Below are positions 12,454 to 23,783 of a stretch of 64,000 bases of DNA, one piece after another (position 1 is the first letter of the stretch; every line of letters begins with the position of its first letter). The position numbers were made by a program, and so were the translations under genes. A model generated the notes under the pieces. The model did not search any database. It was not told the origin of the DNA and was given only the letters and a program-made list of their open reading frames with translations. The stretch comes from Anisakis pegreffii. Lineage: Eukaryota; Nematoda; Chromadorea; Rhabditida; Anisakidae. The stretch covers positions 222,010 to 286,009 of the forward strand of contig JAPYMA010000103.1 in assembly GCA_035041965.1 (NCBI GenBank). The letters are read 5' to 3'.

Positions 12454-13538
12454 CTGGATGCTGTATTCGCATCAATTTGATGAGATATCAACACACAAAA
12501 AACAATAACAACAGCAATATTCTATCCAATGATAAATGTTTCAGTTTCATTTATAACTGAACTTTCGTTCGTTCGTTATTTCTTTTCGTTGCTATGTGTT
12601 GGTGTACAATCGGCCACGCTCTACATGCACTAGCTCAACTTCACTCGGAAACAGAAATAGGCTCATTCTTTGCTGTTGAGTTGAGTTGAGGTTTCGGTTA
12701 GAGCTCAGAGAGCTTTAACTACCTCATCTCTACACTCAGCGATCATTTAAAGCATTGTTCCGTACGGCAGTGGCCCGCAACTGTGACCACTCCTCAATCG
12801 TTGTATCGAGCAGCTGAAATGCTTCGTTTTATCCACTGAGAATGCCCGTGAGAAATTCACTCATTTAGTTGTTCGTTCGTTCCAATGATACCACTTTTTC
12901 AGATGACTTCTGTAGACTATCCAATAGAATCAAGTATAACCAATGGAATTATTCCATCCTGTTAACCGTTTCTTCAGTATTGCTTTCTCTTCACGCTTTT
13001 TCCTTCAATTAATCATTGTTGTGCAATTAATCTATTTTTATGATTTTTTTTCGATTTTTACCGTCGATGAATTGAGTATCTTATCTGAACAGCATGAGTA
13101 TTACATTATGAGTTGGTACTTATACTTTTATGTACCAGCAAAGATTGAGTAATTTAAGAAGTAACATTTTAAGATGATGACTTTCATTCAACAATACCAG
13201 AAAAGAACTTTGTATGCATTCTATTGTGTGACTCGTAGCATCTCAAATTTCAAATAAAACAAATTTCGAGTACTTTCTGCTCAAAAATCTATCGCAAGAA
13301 TAGTTTCACTGCTGCCCTTTATTCATATTACACTTCGTCCTAATTGCATGCAGTAACAATGTTTTATTCTGTTGTCATTCTATTGCACAATATTATGCAT
13401 ATTTTGATAAGTTATAATATTCTTCTTTTTTCATCTCTTCAACAAACAAGTCAACAAATTCGCTGCTTCAAGCATAGTCAATAATTTCCAATTGCTTCAT
13501 TATGGGGCGACACTGTGTTCTTTTGATATGCAATATGA

Positions 13539-13913
13539 TTTTGGCAATTTCTTGAATTTGCCCAAAAGTTTTGCAAGAGATTTTGCATTTTCTTGAAAAA
13601 TTTGAACACTGCGAGTTTCGCAGCTTTGCTACTTTCATTGATTGATCGTGAAAACAGAATTTTCGAGTTTGCGTTGATTTTCTTGCATTCAGCCGAAAAT
13701 ATTGTGAGAAATTATGATAGACTTGATGAAATTTTGGTGAATTTGAAGCAGAAAATTGATGCGAGTGCAGTTCTAAATATAACCCTGATCATGAATGCTG
13801 TTTTGCTCTGCTTTGCACTTGCATTGCTTTCTGAGCGTCAGCCTTCGCTCAAATTGATACCATCTGCCTGGAAAACTGCAAATTTATTCAACGGAATTGT
13901 GGCACTTCACTGA
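13539..13913 (+). CDS. Unassigned helical open frame with membrane-like segment
   Basis: The frame is open for 124 codons. It begins with an aromatic, basic helix-like stretch (WQFLEFAQKFCKRFCIFLKN), continues through an amphipathic region around YDRLDEILVNLKQKI and then a hydrophobic run (TLIMNAVLLCFALALLSE) that could span a membrane. There is no clear initiating Met and no obvious acceptor, so it may be an internal exon or a gene remnant. A second stretch at 14341-14567 shows a similar order of motifs but is broken. I do not recognise the family. Confidence 0.3.
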   Translation, partial: FWQFLEFAQKFCKRFCIFLKNLNTASFAALLLSLIDRENRIFEFALIFLHSAENIVRNYDRLDEILVNLKQKIDASAVLNITLIMNAVLLCFALALLSERQPSLKLIPSAWKTANLFNGIVALH

Positions 13914-14077
13914 TTTGAGTAAATTCCAACTATATTCCTGCCTGAATTCCCTTAAAATCTTACAATGATGCAATCGAATTGAATGGAAAAAAAGGCAAAT
14001 TTGTTTGCCATTAGGTCAGGAAAAATTTTGATGAGTTTAGCAGATGTAAAGTGTGATTGAATTTGCGATGCGTATAT

Positions 14078-14114
14078 AAAAGTATGCTTCGAACATCGTT
14101 CGAAGCATACTTTT
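14078..14114. repeat. Perfect 17-bp palindrome with three-base loop
   Basis: AAAAGTATGCTTCGAAC at 14078-14094 is followed by ATC and then by its exact reverse complement at 14098-14114. It lies between the two related open segments at 13.5 and 14.3 kb. Confidence 0.95.
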
Positions 14115-14340
14115 CACAAATTAGATCACTTTATTCAGTGGATTGGATCAAAGACCTGTAAGCTCTTCAGCAGTGAGTGTAATGTTCTCCTTTATCTTTC
14201 CAGTTTCTCCTTTACTCATAGGTGTGAGAAGCCGCATATGAGAAGCCGCCACAAATCTTGCCAAATACATTTTTTTTTCACATCCATTCAGCTGATTTCA
14301 TTTGAACACAACGAATTGAAAATTGTGTCTTCTGAGCGAT

Positions 14341-14567
14341 TTTACCAAATTTTCAACGAGAATTGATAGAGAAACAGAATTATTCAGCGTTGTGCAGCAT
14401 ACATTTCGATAGCGCTCAATGATAGTGAAAGCATTAAAACGGCACGAAGTTTCATTGGCTCGCATAAAAAACAACTGGTTGAAGGAATTGAAGAAAGCAA
14501 AAAATTCATCAAATGTATTTGCGTGATGGTTGTTGTTTTTTTGGATCTGGGCGGTCTCATGAGCTAG
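14341..14567 (+). pseudogene. Possible broken relative of the 13.5-kb open frame
   Basis: The first frame reads FTKFSTRIDRETELF and stops at TAG (14410-14412); a second frame then continues with SESIKTARSFIGSHKKQL and a hydrophobic run ending at 14567. The order (IDRE motif, about 46 residues from an E-x-I motif through to a membrane-like run) parallels the segment at 13539-13913. The likeness is by eye and weak. The - strand of this stretch is also open for 98 codons, so coding sense is uncertain. Confidence 0.2.
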
Positions 14568-17073
14568 AGATGAGCTGAACATTTTTTGAAGCATTTTTCA
14601 TTACTTCTTAAATTGCTTTTTTTATTCTTACTGATTAACTTCACAAATTGTTTACGGCACGTCAACTGATTGAATGTACGTGAGAATTGTTGCTCTTGAC
14701 CTGCCATCTATCTACACGATAACTTCTGATAATTCAGCTGCTGAGGTTTCACTTATACTCAACGTTGGTTTCATTAGGGTGAGGTGGTCGCTACATCATA
14801 TTTTTAGTTTCACTTTTTGAGCAGCAGCAAATGATGAACGAACAGTCGAGAAGAGAAAAAATCTCTGAGCTTAGTACCGATTGGCTTTGGTGTTATACAC
14901 CAAAATACAGAAAGCATATACGATTGAGCATTTGTTAGCGAAAAAAGTATTGGCGAGTACAGTATTATTACGTTCGAGTTTACTCTCAAACAACAGTCAG
15001 CAAAAACATTCGCTACACCCTCAAATGCTTTCTTATCGAATTTCAATTCAAATAAATTCACTCTCACTGGTAGCATCCCAGTCCATACGAACATTGGGCA
15101 CAACGGATCTTTTCGTTTTTGATTTTCTTGTTGAATCTAATTTGAGTTTCTTTGTTGCTTCAATGTTGATTCCTTTGTAGCAGTTTGTTTTATTGATCGC
15201 TGTAGGCATCCAGCTCTATACTAGTGCATGAAAACTATATAGCAATACGGAGATTTCAGATATCCGTTCGAGATCTGGATTTATGAATAAGCATAGTGAG
15301 TTAAGGTTGTGATTGATGTTGAGGTTATGCAATATCTAGTTGAGGAGATGCGTATGCATTTATCAATCTAACATCGATAATTTAGTCAAATCTGGGAAAC
15401 TCTTATTTATTGGAAATAAGGATTGATCTATTGCTATCTTATTACTCGCATCAATTTCGTTTCCAATAAATCGAGTTCAAACAATATCTATGTCCCCATC
15501 CTTTGATAGTACCCATTACGACTGTCCCAATTATTTCCATGAAATCATTCACTGCTGTCAATTTTCACTAACATTTCAAATAAATCATATCGGAGTCTCG
15601 TTGCATAAACCCGAAGTGAAAAAGCTGAAGTCGTGCGAATTTCTACAAATGCATACGCGTGATAAACGGATGTGTTCAGTTAATGATATTGGTACAGTAC
15701 CCTACTTCACTTCATCTCATGTTTAAGGAATCTCATAGACAGCAAAATCTTAAACTCATAACTGCTCTTTGACACATTAAATGCTTATCGAGTTGATTGC
15801 TTCTGACATGATTCATAACGAAAGCGGATACCGACTAGTTGGCCAAGTCTTCAGTTTCTCTCCCGTAAAGTAATTCGCAATTTATGCATCGTTCTTCTTG
15901 GACGGATCATTTTGTCAGCGATGGTTCATGTGAAAAGCCTTTTGCTATTGTACACATACTCTGATAGAGCGACAACTCTATTTCTGGAAACGAATCATAA
16001 GTTCTGAAAATTCAAACAAGTTGACGAAGAGGTTTTTTCCGACCACCAACTACACAACAAAGTTTTCTTCTATGCTTCTTACTCATCAATGATATTATCT
16101 TTCTTTTCAGTTGCTGAAAATTTCATTTTTGTCTGTTAGAAAGTTTGCAAACCAACTCGCCATTATGTATGTTCAGCTTTGTGGAAATACATTCGTTATA
16201 ATCCACTGGAAGTTTCGAAAATTTGCATTCAAAGTCTAGCGGGTGATAGGGTTTTTAAGCGAAGAACGCAAAAAAAAAGATCTCACTTGCATCCATCGAT
16301 CATTCTTCGTATAACGCTTCTTCATCTAACTCAAAGTATTTCTTCGACTCCTTGCTGAGATATTGAATGATATTGAAGGATTGAACGATATCGAAGAAAA
16401 TGACTCCTTGGTACTGATGAATGTCATGTTCAGGCCATTAGTACGTTGAAATAATGCATTCTTCAATTGCGAAACAATCATAAGATATGAAACGAAATGT
16501 TTTCTCTAATTGAATTTCTTCATCCGGAGCGAATAATATTTATGCGCCTATCCACAATTGATCTTTCTGGAAGTAGATGCACTTGAATGCTCAACAATAT
16601 GAAATATTCGTTTCTTCAAGTGTTTCGTACGCGTAAACAATGCAGAATCCAAGAAAGCTTACAAGAACAACTTAATAGATTATATCTAGCTTACACTCTC
16701 ATTAATCATGGAAAAATTATTTGTTCATTGAGGTGAAATCAGATTCGATTTGTTATTTTCGTAGAAAACGATGAAATAAGAGCGCACAAGAGAAGAGTAG
16801 GAAAGCAAGGTGAGTGTCGATTCAAGATGAATGTTAGCTGTGAGCTTGTAAACATCCAGAAGAAAGGAGCTGATAAATAATGAAGCAATTTGCTCCAAAT
16901 AGCAATTGTCTATTATCATTCCTACCGTCATCATTGTATCAGGCGAACGTTTACTGTAAAATAAATTCCATCGTTGAGCGATAATACTGATATTGATATA
17001 TTTTATCAATTGTGTCTTTTAACTGTGATTTATTTGTTGTGTTGTGATGTTGAAATTTTTGTCCACAAAAAGG
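14568..17073. other. No confident gene
   Basis: AT-rich sequence. At 14810-15180 long frames are open on both strands, at 15490-15726 a 78-codon + frame starts with ATG, and at 16725-17009 a - frame is open. None has a recognisable motif or supported splice partners, and frames on both strands at once argue for chance or for decayed sequence. Confidence 0.4.
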
Positions 17074-17468
17074 TTAACTTATTACTCCGTCGACGAACAG
17101 CTGCTCTTTCTGTTGGATAGAACTGCCATCAATTGAAAACATGTTCAGGTCGAAAATTTCACGTTCACAATGAACGATGTATTGCGGGAAACGGCAAACT
17201 TCAGGATCTCCACCCAGCCTCGTTCTCGAATTCATCCCATCCCAACTGCACTCAGCTCTCGTTCTCATCCCTGCCGATCAACTTTCTAAGTAAACTTCGT
17301 TGCGCTTTTTCAACCGTTGCAGTTCATAACGAACCTGGTTCAACATCTTGTTCAATTTGTGGATTGCGTTCGAATTCTTTTCCAACTTCCAAGACACGCA
17401 GAGCGCTGATACAGTGTCACAGTTATGAGAACCACTTAGGTATGGTCCTTTCTGATAAGGCAGATGTG
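17074..17468 (-). pseudogene. Possible gene fragment interrupted by an in-frame TGA
   Basis: A strong - strand acceptor (CTTCTTCTTCAG) precedes an open frame starting at 17468. It runs through a basic, coiled-coil-like part (NKMLNQVRYELQRLKKRNEV), meets TGA at 17278-17280, and then continues in the same frame for another 68 codons (including CRFPQYIVHCEREIFDLNMF) to a stop at 17074. The length, the acceptor and the shared frame suggest a damaged exon. No intron large enough to remove the TGA is visible. The + strand also has a 132-codon frame over the same bases. Family unknown. Confidence 0.3.
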
Positions 17469-17981
17469 CTGAAGAAGAAGAAAATATCAACAATGCGTAA
17501 CGGAAGTTTAAATTCACTTCTATTATGGTAGTAATGGAATGTTTCTGCTTATTTCAGTTAACAATGAGAAAATGGCATTTCTGATCATTATCAATGAAAC
17601 AGAGCTCTCTCAGTGAACCACTGTATTTTGGTCAAAACATTCGGTGATAAATTCTAACTTCTCTAAAACTTGAAAAAGAAGAAGAAATTCACGGTATTGT
17701 CATTGTAGAATGTCGCTCTTTTTTTCTCGCCGAAGACTAGGCATTGTTAATTTTTCTTGCGATTCAATGAAATATTATCGTCGCAACCGCATTATGGCCT
17801 CACGAATAGAGAAGCAAATAATTTTGCGAAGCAAATGATATTATATTGCAAATAACAAAACGTTCTGAGGACAAATTTGGAACCGTAAATCTCAAGGATT
17901 CATAGACAGTGAGGAAGAAAATCTTACTATGAGAAAAAAATGGGATGTATTTTCCGGAGTAATGCAATGGAACCTATAAGA

Positions 17982-18813
17982 TTATGGTTCTCACGTTAGG
18001 GTGCTCCATTCCCTCTTCTGATGACCTGGCAGGCCGCCGTTACCTCTCCCCCTCCAACTGATACAAGAACACCGTGATGGTATTCGACATGGCTAAGCCT
18101 TCTCTTACGATTAGACCATTGTGTTCCTCATTGTTACAGTCGATTATGACTGCATGGAAAGCTATTGTCTATGACACACTCACTTCAAACTGATTTAGAT
18201 GAATTCTCATTCTTTTCAGATGTGTTATATTCACTCTCATAGCTATTCCATGCAAATACCGTTCTCTTCATGAGTTTTTCTCATTCAGTTCGTCTCATTT
18301 CACTTCACAGTTAGAATCAATTTCTTATTCTGTAGCATATACTATTTATTGGATACGTTGACGAGTGTTGACAGCCGAAATCAGCAATACATCAATCGAA
18401 TTGAATTGCTCAATAACGTTCGACAGTCAAATGATCAATTATAGAGTGTATTTGATAGAACGAGAATTTGACTTTAACTGTTGAGTGAAATGAATGAGAA
18501 ATTAACCAAAGAGAACACTTTTGCTGATAAAAGCTATGAGAGCGATTGTGACAGCAAGAAAAAGAATGAGAGCCCTGTTAAAACGAATGAAAACCCTATT
18601 AGGCCCTTACGAGCTAATGATACTCAGAAAATAGGAGAATATTGCCATCAACTAACCGCATTTACATATCCGAGTTAAAAAAACACCATCACAATGGCGT
18701 GCCATCATAAAATAACAACTGCACGAGATACTAATTTCCCGACCCCATCCATTACCTCTTGCTACCTTCGAATTACCCAAAATGGATAAACTCACCCCCT
18801 ATGCGAACCACTA
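17982..18813 (-). mobile_element. Non-autonomous hAT-type element, copy B (inverted)
   Basis: This 832-bp stretch aligns over its whole length, in reverse orientation, with the element at 1107-1882; I judge identity to be roughly 80-85% by eye. Its ends are diverged forms of the same terminal repeats: TAGTGGTTCGCA read inward from 18813, and TTATGGTTCTCA from 17982. Flanking octamers CTATAAGA (17974-17981) and GTATAAAA (18814-18821) match at 6 of 8 positions, as expected for a decayed target duplication. A 65-codon open frame inside it (18481-18678) does not resemble a transposase. Confidence 0.82.
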
Positions 18814-19185
18814 GTATAAAAAACCTTCATCAAAAAATTTGTTAATTACGTACGTACAAAATAAGTAATGACTGATCTTTTATGATTTATGAGTGTATTG
18901 GAATTGCTTTTTGCCAAATTATTGACGTGCATATTGCAGTTGAAAAGCGCAATATTTCTGGAAATTATATTCTTGACGAGAAAAAAGCATAAGCTCTACA
19001 TCGATATACTTCTACTTGCACGTTTCTGAATGTTTCTTTCTTTTAACAAAAACAGCTTTTACTCTTCCGATGGATGCATTTCAGCGCTTTTACAGTCCAT
19101 CTGTGCTGCTGCCATCACAACTTTCTTCCACTTCACGCAGCCAGTTCCTCTCGGAGTTATCGTCTGTTCTGTTGCCGAATTTAGA

Positions 19186-19249
19186 ATTGGCTAATCTAGC
19201 TAACTTTATTGGCTAATCTACTAACTTTATTGGCTAGTCTAGCTAACTC
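19186..19249. repeat. Three-copy 21-22-bp tandem repeat
   Basis: The unit ATTGGCTAATCTAGCTAACT begins at 19186, 19208 and 19229, with small differences between copies. No function is apparent. Confidence 0.85.
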
Positions 19250-19290
19250 GGCTGGAATTTCAACCAAAATTGCCAATATATCATACCAAA

Positions 19291-19536
19291 TTAATCACAT
19301 AATGCCTCCACTGACTTTGAACCGAACATTTCAGCCGTAAAGCGATTGCATTGGAAGTAGCGTGCACGGATTATGCTTCTGCCATCGAAAATGGTCATTT
19401 CATGCAGTCGGTCACCGGTCACCGGCTTCATCGAGTTTGTTATTCGAAAACTCAGATAAACTGATGACAAATGAACTGTCAATTGAAGTCTCTGCTCAGA
19501 TGAAGGCATTGTGAAGAATCTGAGAATCCAACGCAA
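19291..19536 (-). CDS. Unassigned open segment, possible exon
   Basis: A - strand frame of 81 codons with more balanced composition than its flanks. An acceptor-like ATTCTCAG lies inside its upstream end. Residues such as MTIFDGRSIIRARYFQCNRF look protein-like, but no family is recognised and the phase does not fit the other - strand segment at 21 kb, so the two cannot be joined directly. Confidence 0.2.
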   Translation of the reverse strand: MRWILRFFTMPSSEQRLQLTVHLSSVYLSFRITNSMKPVTGDRLHEMTIFDGRSIIRARYFQCNRFTAEMFGSKSVEALCD

Positions 19537-19617
19537 TGATTTCGAATGAAACTAATTCAAGGATTAATGTAGACGTGTGTTGATTATGCGGATCACGAAC
19601 ATACATTACACTAGGTG

Positions 19618-19647
19618 CGTTGAACATCAAATATTATATGTTCAACG
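19618..19647. repeat. 10-bp inverted repeat
   Basis: CGTTGAACAT at 19618-19627 and ATGTTCAACG at 19638-19647 form a perfect stem around an AT-rich ten-base loop. It is small enough to be chance in AT-rich DNA. Confidence 0.7.
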
Positions 19648-20094
19648 TTGTCAAACTGCTACTTTACACAGCGCTAAGCTTTTTTTGATTGCTAAGCTCT
19701 TGGAAGTTGGTTGGTTGGCTCTGAAAACAACCCAACTATCTTCTTGAAAGCGTTCAGGTTTCATTCGAATAGCTTGACGTAAGCGTCATTAGTTGCATGT
19801 GTGTGTGCAGTGATTGGCATCAATTTGATGTAATGATGACGATTGGTCAACAAACTTCACTGAACTATTCGTGAGGAGAATGGAACTTTGAGTGTACATA
19901 AGTTTGCTCTCAAGCTGACGTTCGATGCTGTTCTCCACATTCATATTCAGTTTCGGATAACGATAAACTGAGACCTAACTATTAGAAGCTGAAGCTTACC
20001 AATAGTTCAACTGTACTTTTAGAGCTGATTGCTATATTCTTTGGGACTGTACGGAACCATTTTAATAGTTGAAAAGCATTGCAAACAATGTAGT

Positions 20095-20111
20095 TGTGTG
20101 TGTGTGTGTGT
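20095..20111. repeat. (TG)n microsatellite
   Basis: An uninterrupted run of alternating T and G. Shorter runs occur near 42000 and 48520. Confidence 0.9.
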
Positions 20112-21045
20112 CAATTAAACATGTGGATAGAGGATGTTTAGAGAGAAGACTCACCTAACCATAACAATAGCAATAACGATAAGCTTCAAAGCAGCACTCT
20201 TTATCCCTTATCGTTAGTGAGGAAATAGAGCTGAATTATGCCTGCACCATCATCAAACTCTCTCATACCTGAGTACCTTGCGGATAAGTTCAGCGAGTTA
20301 CTAGTGAATTAGAGACTAACTTTATGCTCGTTTGTGTTGAGAAAAGCTTAGCAGATCGATTGTTGAGATTCATGCATGGCCTTTCAAAATGGCGCTTACC
20401 GTATAGGGATTGATAATGCATGATGATGATGGATAGCAAATCTTCGTCAGCTTAATGAGGGTCTATTGTGGGAGAATATGACTGAGCAGTTTCCTTCGAT
20501 CACGTACGATGGTCATTTAGGAATATTTCAAGATCTCTGCGAACATGTCAAGACCAACCAAAAATCTTCATGAACAATTGACAACATTCACTTGCGAAAC
20601 GAATTGTTCAGTGCCGTTGCTTGCTAGGGTGACGTGTTATTTGCTTTTTATATCGTTTGGCGAATTATCCACAGATACATACGAACTGCATTTGTAGCAT
20701 TTCCTCATCTTGTATGACTTCCTTCTTTTAACACTTTCGTTTATAGGGCTGATTTGCTCTTTGATTTTCCATCTCTAGCGATGAAAAAATTGGATGTTGT
20801 AATCCAATGAAATCCATTTCCTGATTGTGAGTATATGTGCTTATTGAGAGGATGCTTGTTGCTTTAATTCTGTAATTTGACGTGAAAAAATTTAAAAGCG
20901 ATGTGTGGTTTCTTTTTTTTTCTTATGCATATGGCGGTATTGCTTGAATATGACGAAGTGCTTTCGTTTTTGTTACTTTTGCAATTGGGAGTAACCTTCA
21001 AGTAGTTAGAATTCAGGAGAGAGTATTTGGATCCATGGTACTCAC

Positions 21046-21226
21046 TGATTGCGACTAATTTGACATCAAAACTCCACCAATTTGAACAATTCCAAGTCTG
21101 TTCTGATTGGTTTTTCAATTGATTATATGTGATGTCTTCAACTTCTTCAATGGGCAATTCATGACCGAACAAATAATTCGATAAAACGGCAGTAGGGTTT
21201 TTGCATTCTTCGAAAACTCTTCTCAT
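21046..21226 (-). CDS. Unassigned exon-like segment ending in a strong donor
   Basis: On the - strand an ATG at 21226 opens a frame of 60 codons (for example FGHELPIEEVEDITYNQLKN, then WNCSNWWSFDVKLVAI) that runs into a consensus donor, CAATCA|GTGAGT, at 21046/21045. An in-frame stop lies just upstream of the ATG, so this could be a first exon. No matching next exon was found: the nearest open - strand segment at 19.5 kb is out of phase. Family unknown. Confidence 0.3.
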
Positions 21227-22683
21227 AGTAGAATTTTAACTTGAGGCACTCATTAAGCTTACGTTCGAGTGCTCGAAAAAAAGCTTAACGCTGTAGTTGA
21301 TAAAATTGAAACAGTGTGGTCAATTCGTTTTGAAATGAATAGTTAAATTCGCCTTATTTGTTCATGATATGTGCGGACTCAAAGGTATTGACTGTATGCT
21401 CGAAATTCACAACGCGATTTTTTCATTTGCATCTAAACCAGTTCTTGTCTAAAGAAAACCCCAAACAGTGCAGTAATCAGAGCTCAGCGAAAACTTTCGT
21501 TATCCTTCCTAGACATACGTTATGTATTAAAGGTGATAAAATTCGTACTTTGTTAATTTCATTCGCTAGTGCTTTTTCATTTGATTTTATTGCGTTGATT
21601 ATTATGCATCAAATCGTGTGAAATTGTCTTCTCACCATTCATTAGTTTATTCATTTTATCTATGATATTTTTTATGCGCCCTTCATAGAGTTGAAATTAC
21701 GATTACGCCCAAACTTTGGTGAGAATTTGCTCGCTGAAAGCTTCAAATGAATTGCGTTTTCCTAATGTCTTCTCCATCTATGCTCTATTATTTCTTCAAT
21801 TGGAAACTTTTGTTGAAGCATGCTGTCTATCGATTTTGAAGTATCTTATATATGCGCATGAATTCATTTTTTCACATGCCAAAATCAATACCACTCAATC
21901 CACGTTTGTGTCGGATTCCGCAGTCTCATCAAGCAATCACAAAAGTCACTCCTCTCTCAATAAGTAGCTTAAAATCAGTAGAGTTCTCGCAATTTTTCAT
22001 CTGTCTAATTATTCTCTACAATAATGCGTCCCTAAAATCCTTCAATAATTACTATTTCATCCGGCATTCATGATACTGGCTGGCCTAGTGATGGGCCTCA
22101 AATATTTATGTGCCATAAGAAAAAGCTTTGTGAATCTTTTGAAACGGTCTTCTGATCGGATCGTTGACTTATTTGAATAGCTGAATGCATCCAGCTGAAC
22201 CTATTGTTTTTTCTTCCACTTATGACTTTTAAAGTACATACACATTATCATTTGAAACTGCGCCTAAGTACAGATAGAGTTCACTCGAGAATGATGAAAT
22301 GAGAAGACTCGTTTAGTATCTACCGCAGGATGAGTCACCATAAAAGGAAACACTCGAAAAATCTTGTCAAGCGCTGTCTGCTCTCAACTTTTTCAGTTCT
22401 CATCCGAAGCAACTCATTGTCAATATCATTGACATTAGAGTGTCTTGATGGAATGTCAACGTTTTCTTGTCTTGATCGCGATGTTCTCCATATTTATCTG
22501 TTCACACATTTGACAAGTCGTTCACTTGAGGTGTACAGCTGCTGCTCTCATTTTACATAATTCATAAATTTCTCACTTTTCAAATTTTATTCAACTTCAT
22601 TCAGATGTATGTCGAAGAAAGAAATGAGAATTTATGAATGTAGATATGTTCACGAGAACTTTTTCCACCATGTCAATGTCATG

Positions 22684-23208
22684 CTAAGCATGCACGCAAT
22701 GAGTGTCTAATTGTGAATTGAGATGGTTTTTTTTCGGGCACAACACTTCAACGGTTTCGTAAGTGGCACGACGGCGGCTTTCGTTGTCAGTGGGCAATTT
22801 CGTTCGTTTGTGAATCACATGCATGGAACTGATCGATAGTTTGTGTTTGTGCATGATGCGAAGAATAGTTTGCGATATTCGGCACACACAGCACGCATAC
22901 AAAATGCTGCGATATTTATCTGTGACAGAAATGTTCACTAGAGACGAGCAATGGGATATGATTTTGTCAGATCGAAGAATAGATTTGGGTTGTTTTGAGT
23001 GTTGTGAATATGTGAACAGGTCGCGAATTTCCTAACAACTGTACTTACTGACAACGAGAATGGTATTTGTAGGTTGTTTGCTTTGCTTTTGAAGTGTACT
23101 GCTGCTGATGCTGATGGTAGTAGTGGTGGAACATGTGCATTTTTGTACGTACGACGTTGGTGTTTGGTCCTCTTTCGGCACTGATGTTCCGAAACGCATG
23201 CGATTCAT
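22684..23208 (-). CDS. Possible two-exon gene on the - strand
   Basis: An ATG at 23208 opens a frame (MNRMRFGTSVPKEDQT, then a Ser/Thr-rich part) that ends at a consensus donor, GTTGTCA|GTAAGTAC, at 23049. An acceptor TTTCTGTCACAG at 22920 begins a second exon (22919-22684) in matching phase, giving a predicted protein of 131 residues that is basic and carries two clusters of Cys (KCTC in exon 1, CCVC in exon 2). The region is less AT-rich than its surroundings. No family is recognised. The opposite strand also has a 70-codon frame here, so a conserved non-coding block is an alternative. Confidence 0.35.
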
Positions 23209-23732
23209 TCGTATTGCACGTTAATTGACGAGTTTACTATTGATAAATCAGTTGATGTTTCATGACGTCAACATCACTCTATAATATTGCAATCTATCGC
23301 AGATAAGGTCTGTTGCTTTTTACATGTTAATAGTGCAGTGTTATTGGCTGTTGATGACATTTCCCTTATATAGTCATCATTCCTTCCTGAATTCCTTATC
23401 ATTCAACGAAATTTGTCATTCATTGCCTATAAGGCCTAATGGAATGCAGTGTTCCTTGTTTCAGCGAGTCACTCGTACTACATGACGTCTTTTTTTCGAG
23501 TTTTTTAATTTCCGGGAAACTCCCAATTGTGTTTTTCTCAGGGTACATAATTTTTCATTTCAAATGCTCACGGTGCATTAATCAAACATTCTGCGTAAAG
23601 CATCATTCCTACTATACCCGGAAAGTAATTTCTTTTGAAGAATTCGGTATCATTTATCATTGTGAATTGGAAAAAATCGTTTGTATCTTAAGCGAATGTT
23701 TAGCATTTAGAATGTTGTTTGCTATGAAGATG

Positions 23733-23783
23733 TCTATAAAAGGTCGCCGGCATTCTATTGTGCTCTATAAAAGGTCGCCGGCA
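23733..23783. repeat. 31-bp tandem duplication with TATA-like core
   Basis: The 20-base word TCTATAAAAGGTCGCCGGCA occurs unchanged at 23733-23752 and 23764-23783. It joins a TATA-box-like string to a GC-rich string, which is unusual in this AT-rich area. Confidence 0.9.

Noticed and set aside
14810..15180. Long frames on both strands (97 and 99 codons)
   Set aside because: Neither has a motif, signal or splice partner, and they compete for the same bases; not enough to call a gene.
18481..18678. 65-codon frame within the inverted hAT copy
   Set aside because: It is not preserved in the sister copy at 1107-1882 and has no transposase motifs, so it is chance.
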